From the NCBI RefSeq assembly GCF_022559625.1, contig NZ_CP042288.1:2428155-2492154 (forward strand): 64,000 nt of DNA, given 5' to 3'. The position numbers and the translations under genes are program-made. The stretch comes from Aquisalinus flavus (GTDB lineage Bacteria; Pseudomonadota; Alphaproteobacteria; Caulobacterales; Parvularculaceae). The notes under the pieces were generated by a model. The model had not been told where the DNA came from, ran no database searches, and worked only from the letters and a program-made list of their open reading frames with translations. Positions 8,694-17,585 of the stretch are shown piece after piece. Position 1 is the stretch's first letter, and every line of letters begins with the position of its first letter.

Positions 8694-9800
8694 GCGCCAT
8701 TCCCTGAAATGTTTCGACAGTTTCAGGCCCTGGCCCTGATAGTTGGAACCGAGGTCGGCGCCGTAGAGCCTTTGCGGGGTGCCGGCGAGGCGCTCATAGA
8801 CGAGGCGGGCGACGAGCTGTCCGTCCTCCAGCACGAACGGGGCGTCATGGCCGCGCACTTCGAGCACGCCGCGCGAGGGGACGGTGCAGCCGAAGCCCGG
8901 ATCGAAGAAGCCTGCATAGTGCACGCGAAATTCGCCCAGCAGCGGGTCGATGGCGACCATTTCGGCGGCCAGATCAGGCGGCACGCTCAGCGCCTCCTTT
9001 GAGGCAAGAATATAGAATTCATCCGGGTCGAGAATGATGCTGCCCGAGCGGTGCGCGGTGATGGGTGACCAGAATTCCGCCGGGTCGAGCGTGCCCGGCC
9101 TGTCGACATCGATCAGCCCGGCATGGCGGCGGGCGCGATAGCCGATGATCTCGCCGTCGCGGCCCGACAGCTGCACGGTCAGGTTCAGCCCGCCTGAAAT
9201 GACAGCGCCGCCATCCGCCCCGGGCACTTTGGCGAGCGGGCTTTTGTCATGGCGCTGCATCAGCGCGGCATCGTCGAGCCATGCCGCGCCGCGTTTCAGC
9301 CGCAGCTGGTTCAGGGTCGAGCCGGTACGCACCACGATGGAAAATGTCCGGGGGCTGATCTCGGCATAGAGCGGCCCGTCATAGCCCGCCGGCACCGTCT
9401 CGAACGCCGTGCCGCCATCGGTGACGAGGCGCACGAAGACGTCGATGCGGCCGGTCGAGCTTTTCGGATTGGCGGCGGCGGCAACGTCTTCGGGCAGGGA
9501 CAGCCGCTCGCGCAAGGGGACGAGATAGACGCAGCCGCGCTCCAGCACCGCGCCTTCGGCGAGCGGCAGCTCGTGCATCCTGAGGTCGCCTTTCAGGCGC
9601 TCGCCGACCGTGCGGCCCCTGCCCGGCAGGAAGGAGGCGCGGATGCGATAGGCCCTGTCGCCCAGGGTCAGGTCGATGGAGGAAGGCTGGATCTGCTTCT
9701 CGCCCGCCCGGCCGGCAAGGCGGATAGCGCCATCGGATATCGCCCGGTCGATCGCTTCCGCGGTAAAAACGCCCTGATCCTGACCCGCCATTATCGCCAT
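8688..9800 (-). CDS. dcd: dCTP deaminase, long two-domain form
   Basis: Deaminates dCTP to dUTP for thymidylate synthesis. The 370-residue protein is about twice the size of the E. coli enzyme and seems to hold two related dUTPase-like halves: the first with QPSSIDLTLGDRAYRI and NPKSSTGRIDVFVRLVTDG, the second with ILDPDEFYILASKE, the FDPGFG segment and the C-terminal SNYQGQGLKLSKHF. This long form is typical of alphaproteobacteria. It starts MAIMAGQDQG at 9800; Met4 is an alternative. It is convergent with the acyltransferase gene, and its TAG stop lies inside repeat copy A, so the gap between the two genes is entirely repeat. Confidence 0.85.
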   Translation of the reverse strand: MAIMAGQDQGVFTAEAIDRAISDGAIRLAGRAGEKQIQPSSIDLTLGDRAYRIRASFLPGRGRTVGERLKGDLRMHELPLAEGAVLERGCVYLVPLRERLSLPEDVAAAANPKSSTGRIDVFVRLVTDGGTAFETVPAGYDGPLYAEISPRTFSIVVRTGSTLNQLRLKRGAAWLDDAALMQRHDKSPLAKVPGADGGAVISGGLNLTVQLSGRDGEIIGYRARRHAGLIDVDRPGTLDPAEFWSPITAHRSGSIILDPDEFYILASKEALSVPPDLAAEMVAIDPLLGEFRVHYAGFFDPGFGCTVPSRGVLEVRGHDAPFVLEDGQLVARLVYERLAGTPQRLYGADLGSNYQGQGLKLSKHFREWRG

Positions 9801-9981
9801 CCCGATTCCCGTTGACTTCTATCCACCGCCCGCCTATCCGCCTGTCATTCGACGCAGGGTTTGGGCCGGCTGGCTTGCGGCTGCGTCGATGACCGGTGAC
9901 CACGCCGGTGCCGAACTGCTAAAAGGCCGGAGTCGGGTAGCTTCCACAACATATAAAGCTCCCCTTCGACAGGAGTCGACC

Positions 9982-11205
9982 ATGAGTAACGACAAGAAAC
10001 CTTCCACCGCCAACGCCAATTGGCGCCCGCGCACGCAGGCGATCCGCTCCGGCATCAACCGCGCCTTTCAGGAGACGAGCGAGGGCCTGTTCCTGACCTC
10101 CTCCTTTTCCTATGATTCCGCCGAACAGGCGCAGGCGCGCTTTGCCGGCGAGGACAAGGGCTTCATCTATTCGCGCTATTCCAACCCGACGACGGAAGCG
10201 TTCGAGACGCGCCTCGCCACGCTGGAAGGCGCCAGCTGGTGCCGCGGCACGGCGAGCGGTATGGCGGCGGTGACCTCGACCATGCTGGGGCTTCTCTCGG
10301 CAGGCGATCACATCGTCTCGTCACGGGCGCTTTTCGGCTCCTGCCGCTACGTCGTTGGCGAGCTGTGCCCGAAGCTCGGCATCGAGACGAGTTTCGTCGA
10401 TGGTGCCGATCTCGACGCGTGGGAGAAGGCCGCGCGGTCCGAAACGAAAATCTTCTTCCTCGAGAGCCCGTCCAATCCGGGGCTGCAGATCGTCGATATC
10501 GAGGCGGTGGCGCAGATCGCCCATGCGCACGGCGCGATCCTGGTCGTCGACAATGTCTTCGCCTCGCCGGTCTTCCAGAAGCCGCTCGCGCTCGGCGCCG
10601 ATATCGTCGTCTATTCCGCGACCAAGCATATGGACGGTCAGGGCCGCGTGCTCGGCGGTGCGATCCTGGGCAATGACGACGCGCTGCTGACCGACCAGCT
10701 GCAGCCCTTCCTGCGCAATACCGGCCCGGCGATCAGCCCGTTCAACGCGTGGGTGCTGCTGAAATCGCTGGAGACGATGGATCTGCGTGTCAACGCCGCT
10801 GCCGACTGCGCCCTGGAACTGGCAACCCGGCTCGATGGTCTGACGTCGTCACCGCTGGCGCGCGTGTTCTATCCCTTCCTCGACAGCCATCCCGGCTGCG
10901 AGATCGCGCGGCGCCAGATGAAAAAAGGCGGCACGCTGATCACCATGGAATTCGACGGCAGTGCGGATGTGGCACAGGCCAGGGCCTTTGCCTTCCTCAA
11001 CGCGCTGAAGCTGGTCGACATATCGAACAATCTCGGCGATGCGAAATCGATCGCCACCCATCCGCGCACGACGACCCATCACCGGATCGGGGAGGAAGCG
11101 CGGCTGGAACAGGGCGTCACGCCCGGCCTCGTGCGGATCTCCGTCGGTCTCGAGGATGTCGAGGATCTGTGGGAGGATTTCACACAGGCATTCAATAGTA
11201 TATAA
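9982..11205 (+). CDS. metZ: O-succinylhomoserine sulfhydrylase
   Basis: PLP enzyme making homocysteine from O-succinylhomoserine and sulfide in methionine synthesis. The 407-residue protein has the Cys/Met-metabolism fold: [13 protein letters not shown], the glycine-rich [17 protein letters not shown] and the PLP lysine in [10 protein letters not shown] (Lys215). The ATG at 9982 is preceded by AGGAG and gives the usual N-terminus ([11 protein letters not shown]); upstream in-frame codons back to 9889 are ignored. apaG follows after 85 bp on the same strand, as in other alphaproteobacteria. The leader has an isolated GCTAAAAGG, but no riboswitch could be established. Confidence 0.92.
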   Translation: MSNDKKPSTANANWRPRTQAIRSGINRAFQETSEGLFLTSSFSYDSAEQAQARFAGEDKGFIYSRYSNPTTEAFETRLATLEGASWCRGTASGMAAVTSTMLGLLSAGDHIVSSRALFGSCRYVVGELCPKLGIETSFVDGADLDAWEKAARSETKIFFLESPSNPGLQIVDIEAVAQIAHAHGAILVVDNVFASPVFQKPLALGADIVVYSATKHMDGQGRVLGGAILGNDDALLTDQLQPFLRNTGPAISPFNAWVLLKSLETMDLRVNAAADCALELATRLDGLTSSPLARVFYPFLDSHPGCEIARRQMKKGGTLITMEFDGSADVAQARAFAFLNALKLVDISNNLGDAKSIATHPRTTTHHRIGEEARLEQGVTPGLVRISVGLEDVEDLWEDFTQAFNSI

Positions 11206-11290
11206 GTGCCGCATTGAAGCGACCGGCCCGCCGCGATTTTATGGGGAAATCAGGCGGGAACGGTTCCCTTTGCGTTGTAAAGGTTTGAAA

Positions 11291-11683
11291 ATGTACGAAA
11301 AAACCACGCGGGGCATTCGGGTTGTGGTGGAGCCCGATTTTCTGGCTGACCAGTCGGAGCCCTATGACGATCATTATGTCTGGGCTTACACTGTCCGGAT
11401 CGACAACAATTCCGACGAGGTCGTGCGCCTGAAGAACCGCCGCTGGCGGATCACGGATTCGCGCGGACGCACGGAAATCGTCTCCGGCGAGGGCGTCGTC
11501 GGCGAGCAGCCGGTGCTGCAGCCGGGCGAGGGCTTCGAATATACCTCCGGCGCGCCGCTGACCACGCCGTCAGGCCTGATGGTGGGCGAGTATTCGATGG
11601 AAACCGCCGAGGGCGTTATGTTCGATGTAGCGATCCCGGCCTTCTCCCTCGACAGTCCGCACGAGATCATCCAACTCAACTAG
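11291..11683 (+). CDS. apaG: ApaG family protein
   Basis: A 130-residue single-domain protein of the ApaG/DUF525 family, an immunoglobulin-like beta sandwich linked to CoA/Co2+ and dinucleoside tetraphosphate phenotypes in enterobacteria; its biochemical role is unsettled. Signatures seen are [49 protein letters not shown] and MVGEYSM. Start ATG 11291. It probably shares a transcript with metZ. Confidence 0.93.
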   Translation: MYEKTTRGIRVVVEPDFLADQSEPYDDHYVWAYTVRIDNNSDEVVRLKNRRWRITDSRGRTEIVSGEGVVGEQPVLQPGEGFEYTSGAPLTTPSGLMVGEYSMETAEGVMFDVAIPAFSLDSPHEIIQLN

Positions 11684-11775
11684 GCCCGCGTGTGCCTCCC
11701 AATCGCCCCGCAGGGCCTGACCGGCACCTGGCCGGCCCTTGACCAGTCCTGCCGGGCAGGCCAAGCATTTCCGCC

Positions 11776-13254
11776 ATGATCAATTTCAGGCCCGTCATTC
11801 TGGTCATCGGCGCGCTGACCGCCGCCCTTGGCGGGCTGATGCTTCTGCCATTGCTGGCAGACCTGACCGCCAGCGACCCCTATCTGCGCCAGAACTGGAG
11901 CGCCTTTGCCGCGGGCTCGCTATTGTGCGTGTTTGCGGGTCTTGGCCTTTTCGCCACGGCAAGCGGCGGCGGTTTCGAGACGATGACGGTGCGCCAGGGT
12001 TTTCTCATCACCACGCTGAGCTGGGTCGTTCTGGTGCTGTTCGCCTCGGTGCCGTTCATGCTCGGCCTGTACAAGATGAGCTTCACCGATGCCTTCTTCG
12101 AGGCGATGTCCGGCCTGACGACGACCGGCGCGACGGTGATCATCGGCCTCGATGACGCGCCGCCGGGCCTGTTGTTGTGGCGCTCCATGCTGCAATGGCT
12201 GGGCGGTATCGGGATCGTCATCATGGCGATCGCGATCCTGCCGATGCTGTCGGTCGGCGGCATGCAGCTGTTCCGGCTGGAATCCTCCGACAAGAATTCC
12301 GACAAGATCCTGCCCGGCGCGTCGCAGATCGCCGCGGCGATCACCGGGCTCTATGTGTTCTTCACCGCGCTGTGCGCGATGTTGTACTGGGGCATGGGCA
12401 TGACCGCCTTCGACGCCGTCAACCATGCGATGACGACCATCGCCACGGGCGGCTTCTCCACGAAAGACGCCTCGTTCGGCTATTTCCTCGATTCCGGCGA
12501 TTACGGCCCGGTCGACGTCGTCGCCGCGGCGTTCATGATCGTCGGCTCCCTGCCCTTCGGCATCTATCTCCTCGCCATGCGCGGGCGGATCAATGCGCTG
12601 TTCACGGACTCCCAGGTGCGGTTCTTCCTGATGATCGCCTCGGCCAGCATCGTCGTGATCCTGCTGCGGCTGTTCTATCTCTACGAGATCGATCTGTTCA
12701 CCGCCTTCCGCCTGTCGGCGTTCAACGTGATCTCGATCATGACCGGCACCGGCTATGCCTCGACAGATTACGGCCTGTGGGGCGCTTTTGCCTATGGCTT
12801 CTTCTTCTGCATCATGTTTGTCGGCGGCTGCGCCGGGTCGACCAGTTGCGGGCTGAAGATCTTCCGGCTGCAGGTGGCGCTGGCCGCGCTGACGGTCTAT
12901 GGCAAGCGGCTGATCTTTCCCCATGGCGTCTTCATCGCGCACTATAATGGCCGTGCGCTGACGGATGACGTGTTCATCTCCGTCCTGTCGTTCTTCTTCG
13001 TCTATTTCGCCGGGTTTGCGACGGTCGCGGTGATCCTGTCGCTGTTCGGGCTCGACCCGGTCACCGCGCTGTCGGCCGCAGGGTCGGCCATCGCCAATGT
13101 CGGGCCGGGCCTTGGCGATATCGTCGGGCCGTCTGGCAATTACGAGAGCCTGCCAACCGGCGCGAAATGGGTGCTGTCGGCAGGCATGCTGCTCGGCCGG
13201 CTGGAATTCTTCACGGTATTGGTGCTGTTCGCGCCCAGCTTTTGGCGGCGGTGA
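11776..13254 (+). CDS. trkH: Trk-type potassium uptake protein TrkH
   Basis: K+-translocating membrane subunit of a Trk system; it normally needs the cytoplasmic NAD-binding TrkA, which is not in this window. The 492-residue protein has about ten membrane spans and four selectivity-filter repeats: MSGLTTTGATV, MTTIATGGFST, ISIMTGTGYAST and GSAIANVGPGLG. The MLQWLGGIGIVIMA segment is typical of TrkH. Start ATG 11776. It converges on hslO with a short gap filled by a TATTCGCT-type repeat. Confidence 0.93.
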   Translation: MINFRPVILVIGALTAALGGLMLLPLLADLTASDPYLRQNWSAFAAGSLLCVFAGLGLFATASGGGFETMTVRQGFLITTLSWVVLVLFASVPFMLGLYKMSFTDAFFEAMSGLTTTGATVIIGLDDAPPGLLLWRSMLQWLGGIGIVIMAIAILPMLSVGGMQLFRLESSDKNSDKILPGASQIAAAITGLYVFFTALCAMLYWGMGMTAFDAVNHAMTTIATGGFSTKDASFGYFLDSGDYGPVDVVAAAFMIVGSLPFGIYLLAMRGRINALFTDSQVRFFLMIASASIVVILLRLFYLYEIDLFTAFRLSAFNVISIMTGTGYASTDYGLWGAFAYGFFFCIMFVGGCAGSTSCGLKIFRLQVALAALTVYGKRLIFPHGVFIAHYNGRALTDDVFISVLSFFFVYFAGFATVAVILSLFGLDPVTALSAAGSAIANVGPGLGDIVGPSGNYESLPTGAKWVLSAGMLLGRLEFFTVLVLFAPSFWRR

Positions 13255-13257
13255 GAG

Positions 13258-13312
13258 TGAGTAGCGAGTAGTGGTTCAGACCTCTATTCGCTAGTTACTA
13301 TTCGCTATTCGC
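13258..13312. repeat. Degenerate GCGAATAG repeats between trkH and hslO
   Basis: The minus strand shows three GCGAATAG-type units in a short space, and the plus strand begins with related GTAGCGAGTAG. The two sides can pair as an imperfect hairpin. The hslO stop (GAA TAG) falls inside one unit. There is no T-run, so function as a terminator is uncertain. Confidence 0.5.
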
Positions 13313-14246
13313 TCGCCTCCACCTCGAACACATATTCCTCGCGGCAGAAGTCGCAATTGACCACGATCTTGCCATCCTCGACCATGTCTTCGAGGTCAGC
13401 GCGATCATAGCGCGACAGGACCATTTCGACCTTCTCGCGCGAGCAGCCGCATTCGAAATGGACCGACGAGCCGTCGAAGACGCGCACGCCGTTCTCGTGA
13501 TAGAGCCGGAACAGCAGTTCCTCGGCCTGCAGGGTCGGGTCGAGCAATTCGTCCGCATTCGTCGTGTTTAAGAGCGCCTCGGCATTGTCCCAGTCTTCCT
13601 GGTCGGCCTCGCGCATCAGCTCGGCCGCGCCGCGATCGCGCCCGCCGCCCTCGCCCGGCATGAACTGCACCATGATGCCGCCGGCGCGCCATTGCGGCTT
13701 TTGCCCCGGCACCTCGATGCGGCCGACGGCGAGCCTGATCGCGGTCGGGATCTGTTCGGACTGTTTGAAATAGTTGATCGTCGCCGTGGCGATATCCGGC
13801 CCCTCCAGCGGGGTGACGCCCTGATAGCGCTCCATGTCCGCGCCCTGGTCGATGGTCATGACCATGTGGCCCCTGGCGAGCAGGTAATGCAGCTCCGCGC
13901 CGCGGGCATTGGCCACCACGTCTTCCTTGCCCTCGGCGATCTTTGCCGTGGCGCGCAGGGCGCCGCCGGCAGAATAGTCGGCAACGAGCATGGCGACCGG
14001 GCCATCGCCCTGAATCTGCAGGATCAGCTTGCCATCGAATTTCAGCGAGGAGCCGACCATGGCGACGAGAGCCGCGGTCTGGCCGGTCAGCTGCGACAGG
14101 GGCTCTGGATAGTCGTGGCGCGAGAGGATCTCGTCGACGCTGGCGCCGAGGCGTACCAGCTTGCCGCGCACGGAGGTTTCGCCCACCTGGAACGGCAGGA
14201 TGAAGTCATCGGCGGCACGCGCCGGGGTTTTGTCGAAGTCGGTCAT
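13305..14246 (-). CDS. hslO: Redox-regulated chaperone Hsp33
   Basis: Cytoplasmic holdase activated when its zinc centre is oxidised. The 313-residue protein has the N-terminal Hsp33 core (MVGSSLKFDGKLILQIQGDGP, LVADYSAGG) and a C-terminal zinc site with CGC (in FECGC) and CDFC about 30 residues later, the expected CxC...CxxC arrangement. Start ATG 14246. It follows the ABC-2 permease gene on the same strand with only one base between the permease stop and its start codon, so translation is probably coupled. Confidence 0.93.
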   Translation of the reverse strand: MTDFDKTPARAADDFILPFQVGETSVRGKLVRLGASVDEILSRHDYPEPLSQLTGQTAALVAMVGSSLKFDGKLILQIQGDGPVAMLVADYSAGGALRATAKIAEGKEDVVANARGAELHYLLARGHMVMTIDQGADMERYQGVTPLEGPDIATATINYFKQSEQIPTAIRLAVGRIEVPGQKPQWRAGGIMVQFMPGEGGGRDRGAAELMREADQEDWDNAEALLNTTNADELLDPTLQAEELLFRLYHENGVRVFDGSSVHFECGCSREKVEMVLSRYDRADLEDMVEDGKIVVNCDFCREEYVFEVEASE

Positions 14247-14247
14247 G

Positions 14248-15117
14248 TCAGGATTTCAGTTTGTAGCCAGCCTTGAAGAGCAAGAAGGTAAGAACGCAGG
14301 TGGCGATGTTCAACACCATGACCACGATCGCCCCGATGACCGGCGAGGCGTCCGACACACCGATGAAACCATAGCGGAACCCGTCGATCAGGTAGAACAC
14401 CGGATTGACGTGGGAAAACGCCAGTAGCCAGTCGGGCAGCCAGGGCGAGCGCATGGAATAGAACGTGCCCGACAGGAAGGTCAGCGGCGTGATGACGAAG
14501 TTCTGGATCAGGGCGAGCTGGTCGAATTTCTCCGCCCACATGCCGCCAATGGCGCCAAGCGCGCCGAGGAAGATCGCCGCCTGGACCGAGAAATAGAGGA
14601 TCGGCCAGAGATGCACGACCTCCATCGGCTCGCCGAGCAGGGAGAAACCGAAGACCGTCAGCGCGGTGACGAACCCGACCAGCAGGCCGCGCGTTGCGGC
14701 ACCGGCGACGAAGGCGACCGTCAGTTCGGCCGCCGACAAGGGCGGCATCAGCACGTCGACCAGCGAGCCCTGCACCTTGGCAATGATCAGCGAGGAGGAA
14801 GAGTTCTGGAACGCGTTCGACAGGATCGCCATCATGATCAGGCCCGGCGGCAGGAACTGGGTGACGGCCAGCGTCACGCCCTCCATCTCGATCCCGGTGC
14901 CGCGCGCGCCCCACGCGCCCATGAAGACCAGCAGGAACAGGAGCGTCGAGATGATCGGGGCGAACACGGTCTGGAACGCCACCTTGATGAAGCGGTGCAC
15001 TTCCTTCTTGTACAAAGTCCACAGGCCGAGCCAGTTGACATGGCCGAAGCGGCGCTCGCCGAAGGCGCTGCTCTTGACCGTGTGCGCGTCGACGATCGTT
15101 TCGGAGTTTGCAGCCAT
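14248..15117 (-). CDS. ABC-2 type transporter permease
   Basis: Inner-membrane permease of the ABC-2 family (drug, polysaccharide or heme-type exporters). The 289-residue protein begins MAANSETIVDAHTVKS; this ATG has AGGAAA upstream, and an earlier in-frame ATG at 15180 is less likely. Six hydrophobic spans and the NLPGLI-like region (FQNSSSSLIIAKVQGSLVDVLMPPLS; FRYGFIGVSD near the end) fit the family. The partner ATP-binding protein is not adjacent: upstream is divergent gcrA, downstream is hslO. The ATPase must be encoded elsewhere. Confidence 0.85.
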   Translation of the reverse strand: MAANSETIVDAHTVKSSAFGERRFGHVNWLGLWTLYKKEVHRFIKVAFQTVFAPIISTLLFLLVFMGAWGARGTGIEMEGVTLAVTQFLPPGLIMMAILSNAFQNSSSSLIIAKVQGSLVDVLMPPLSAAELTVAFVAGAATRGLLVGFVTALTVFGFSLLGEPMEVVHLWPILYFSVQAAIFLGALGAIGGMWAEKFDQLALIQNFVITPLTFLSGTFYSMRSPWLPDWLLAFSHVNPVFYLIDGFRYGFIGVSDASPVIGAIVVMVLNIATCVLTFLLFKAGYKLKS

Positions 15118-15218
15118 GATCGGAAATTTCCTGTTGCGTGGGAATGAAACTGGTGTGGCCCCTGCTGCGGCCAAGGTCAAGACAGGCAGTTTTTCCTCGA
15201 CTGGGGAAAAAATTTCCC

Positions 15219-15250
15219 GAATCAGGATGTTGTGGTTAAAACTTTCTTAA
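15219..15250 (+). promoter_or_regulatory. CtrA box and GANTC site in front of gcrA
   Basis: A full CtrA recognition sequence TTAA-N7-TTAAC lies at 15236-15251 and a CcrM-type GAATC at 15219-15223. Both are upstream of gcrA and of the divergent ABC permease. In Caulobacter, CtrA represses gcrA, so the same wiring is likely here. CtrA binding is inferred from the motif. Confidence 0.7.
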
Positions 15251-15391
15251 CCCTGCATATTGTAATTTTTTCTCGTCCAGATACTATATCTATGCGCTTC
15301 AACGGAGCGGGTTACCGGCCTACACTATATATGGTGTGCGTTCACGGCCGGATGTTAACGAATTCATTTATAGGCGGATGGGAGCATCAAT

Positions 15392-15895
<504 letters not shown>

Positions 15896-15937
15896 GGGCA
15901 AGGCCAGCCGAGCCCCTCAATCATCGGCACATGAAGA

Positions 15938-15962
15938 AGCCCGGGATCGCCCGGGCTTTTTT
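15938..15962 (+). terminator. Rho-independent terminator of gcrA
   Basis: Perfect 8-bp stem AGCCCGGG/CCCGGGCT with loop ATCG, followed by a T-run (15957-15962). It lies in the short convergent gap before phoB and could also slow transcription from the other side. Confidence 0.88.
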
Positions 15963-15989
15963 GTTGGCACGTTGCGCGAAAGCGCCTGG

Positions 15990-16682
15990 CTAGTTCACAT
16001 GCTCCAGCGCATAGCCGGCGGAGCGCACGGTGCGGATCGGATTGGCGTGGCCGTGGCGCGACAGGGCCTTGCGCAGGCGGCCGATATGCACGTCGACGGT
16101 GCGGGCCTCGACGAACACGTCCGAGCCCCAGACGGCATTCAGCAATTGCTCGCGCGAGAAAACGCGGCCCGGATGCTGCATCAGATGGTCGAGCAGGCGG
16201 AATTCCGTCGGCCCGAGGTGAATTTCCTGCTCACCGCGGCTGACCCGGTGGGCCGAGCGGTCGATGACGATGTCGCCGAAGGTCAACGCCTCCTCGACCA
16301 GCCCCGGGCGGATGCGGCGCAGGATCGCGCGGATCCGGGCGACCAGCTCGTTCATCGAGAACGGCTTGGTCATGTAGTCGTCGGCGCCGGTATCGAGCCC
16401 GCGGATGCGGTCGGCTTCCTCGGCGCGGGCGGTCAGCATCAGGATCGGGATATTGCGGGTCTCGTTGCGCGAGCGCAGGCGGCGGCAGACCTCGATGCCG
16501 GAAATCTTCGGCAGCATCCAGTCGAGGATGATGATATCGGGCGCGCGCTCCTCGACCTTCATGAGCGCGTCTTCACCGTCGCCGGCGAGCGTCGTGTCAA
16601 AGCCCTCCTTGCCGAGATTGTAATCGAGCAGCGTGGCGAGCGCTTCTTCGTCTTCCACGATCAGGACACTGGTATTGGCCAT
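15990..16682 (-). CDS. phoB: Phosphate regulon response regulator PhoB
   Basis: OmpR-type activator that binds Pho boxes when phosphorylated by PhoR under phosphate limitation. The 230-residue protein has a receiver domain with Glu10/Asp11, phospho-acceptor Asp54 (IILDWMLP), Thr84 and Lys106, and a winged-helix domain ending RTVDVHIGRLRKAL...IRTVRSAGYAL. It lies 25 bp after phoU on the same strand, as in Caulobacter and rhizobia. Candidate Pho boxes lie upstream of phoU, so autoregulation is likely. Confidence 0.95.
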   Translation of the reverse strand: MANTSVLIVEDEEALATLLDYNLGKEGFDTTLAGDGEDALMKVEERAPDIIILDWMLPKISGIEVCRRLRSRNETRNIPILMLTARAEEADRIRGLDTGADDYMTKPFSMNELVARIRAILRRIRPGLVEEALTFGDIVIDRSAHRVSRGEQEIHLGPTEFRLLDHLMQHPGRVFSREQLLNAVWGSDVFVEARTVDVHIGRLRKALSRHGHANPIRTVRSAGYALEHVN

Positions 16683-16707
16683 GGCTCAGTTTCCTTTCAG
16701 GCCGCCC

Positions 16708-17430
16708 TTACTCGGGCTTTGCCTTTTCCTTCGGCACGGAGGTGACACTGGTCACGTCACGCTTGGGGCGGACGGTTTTCAGCTGTTCCCCGGTCTGGTC
16801 ATAAAACACGCATTCGGCGACATTGGTAGCATGATCGCCGATACGCTCGAAATTCTTCGCGACGAAAACGATGTGGGTGCAGGCGTTGACGAGGGTCGGA
16901 TCGCGCATCATCACCGTCAGGATCTCGCGGAAGATCGAGTTGTAGAGCTCATCAAGCTCGCCATCGCCGCCCCAGACGGCGATCGCGCCTTCCGGGTTCT
17001 TCTCCATGATCGAGTTCAGAACGTCGGTGACCTGGCGCAGGGCGATACGGCCCATGCGCACGACGGTGCCGACCGAGGAGGCGGCATCTTCGCGGCTGAC
17101 GACCTTGGTGCGCTTCGAGACATTCTTGGCCAGATCGCCGATGCGCTCGAGTTCGTTGGAGATTTTTAGCGCCGTCATCACCTGGCGCAGCTCGCGCCCG
17201 GCAAGACGGCGGCCCTCGAGGATCTCATGGACCAGCGCTTCGATCGCAGCTTCGCGCTCATCGACCTGGCGGTCGATGTCGATGACCTGTTCCGCAAGCG
17301 ACAGGTCGCGCTTTTCAAAGGCAGTGATGGCGTCGGAGAGCTGTTGCTCAACCATACCGCCCATGGCGGTCACGCTGAGAGACAGTTTTTCGAGCTGGTT
17401 GCCCCCGGATCTGATCAGGCTCAATGCCAT
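16708..17430 (-). CDS. phoU: Phosphate uptake regulator PhoU
   Basis: Negative regulator linking the Pst transporter to PhoR. The 240-residue helical protein contains two PhoU repeats (each about 80-90 residues) with the metal-binding-type motifs ISNELERIGDLAKNVSKR and KNFERIGDHATNVAECV. Start ATG 17430, preceded by a Pho box at -31 to -48. It is followed by phoB. pstSCAB, normally between phoR and phoU in this lineage, are missing from this locus. Confidence 0.95.
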   Translation of the reverse strand: MALSLIRSGGNQLEKLSLSVTAMGGMVEQQLSDAITAFEKRDLSLAEQVIDIDRQVDEREAAIEALVHEILEGRRLAGRELRQVMTALKISNELERIGDLAKNVSKRTKVVSREDAASSVGTVVRMGRIALRQVTDVLNSIMEKNPEGAIAVWGGDGELDELYNSIFREILTVMMRDPTLVNACTHIVFVAKNFERIGDHATNVAECVFYDQTGEQLKTVRPKRDVTSVTSVPKEKAKPE

Positions 17431-17460
17431 GTCGGCACTCCATTAAGAGAGGGGCTGTAT

Positions 17461-17478
17461 GAACCAGTTTTGTGACAG
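17461..17478 (-). promoter_or_regulatory. Pho box upstream of phoU
   Basis: On the minus strand CTGTCAC-AAAA-CTGGTTC, two 7-bp half-sites separated by four A residues, close to the known PhoB consensus CTGTCAT-AWAW-CTGTCAY. It ends about 31 bp before the phoU ATG, which fits a PhoB-activated promoter for phoU-phoB. Confidence 0.7.
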
Positions 17479-17545
17479 AATTTTATAAGCAGACACATTA
17501 ATTTAGCGTGATTTGATAGCACCGGTCGCAGGCGCGGTGCAAGCG

Positions 17546-17563
17546 CTGTCACAAAACTGACTT
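17546..17563 (+). promoter_or_regulatory. Second, inverted Pho box in the phoR-phoU gap
   Basis: On the plus strand CTGTCAC-AAAA-CTGACTT. Its first 14 bases form a perfect inverted repeat with the box at 17461-17478. It points away from phoU, toward the 3' end of phoR; its use as a promoter element in this direction is not obvious. Confidence 0.6.
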
Positions 17564-17585
17564 ATTTCAAAATTGAATAACCAGT

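Noticed and set aside
9889..9981. Possible SAM-II-type riboswitch in the metZ leader (GCTAAAAGG)
   Set aside because: Only the short 3' word matches; the conserved upstream hairpin and loop of SAM-II could not be folded from the leader.
15964..15976. TGGCACG followed by TTGC near the gcrA terminator
   Set aside because: No 4-base spacer between the two elements, so it cannot be a -24/-12 promoter.
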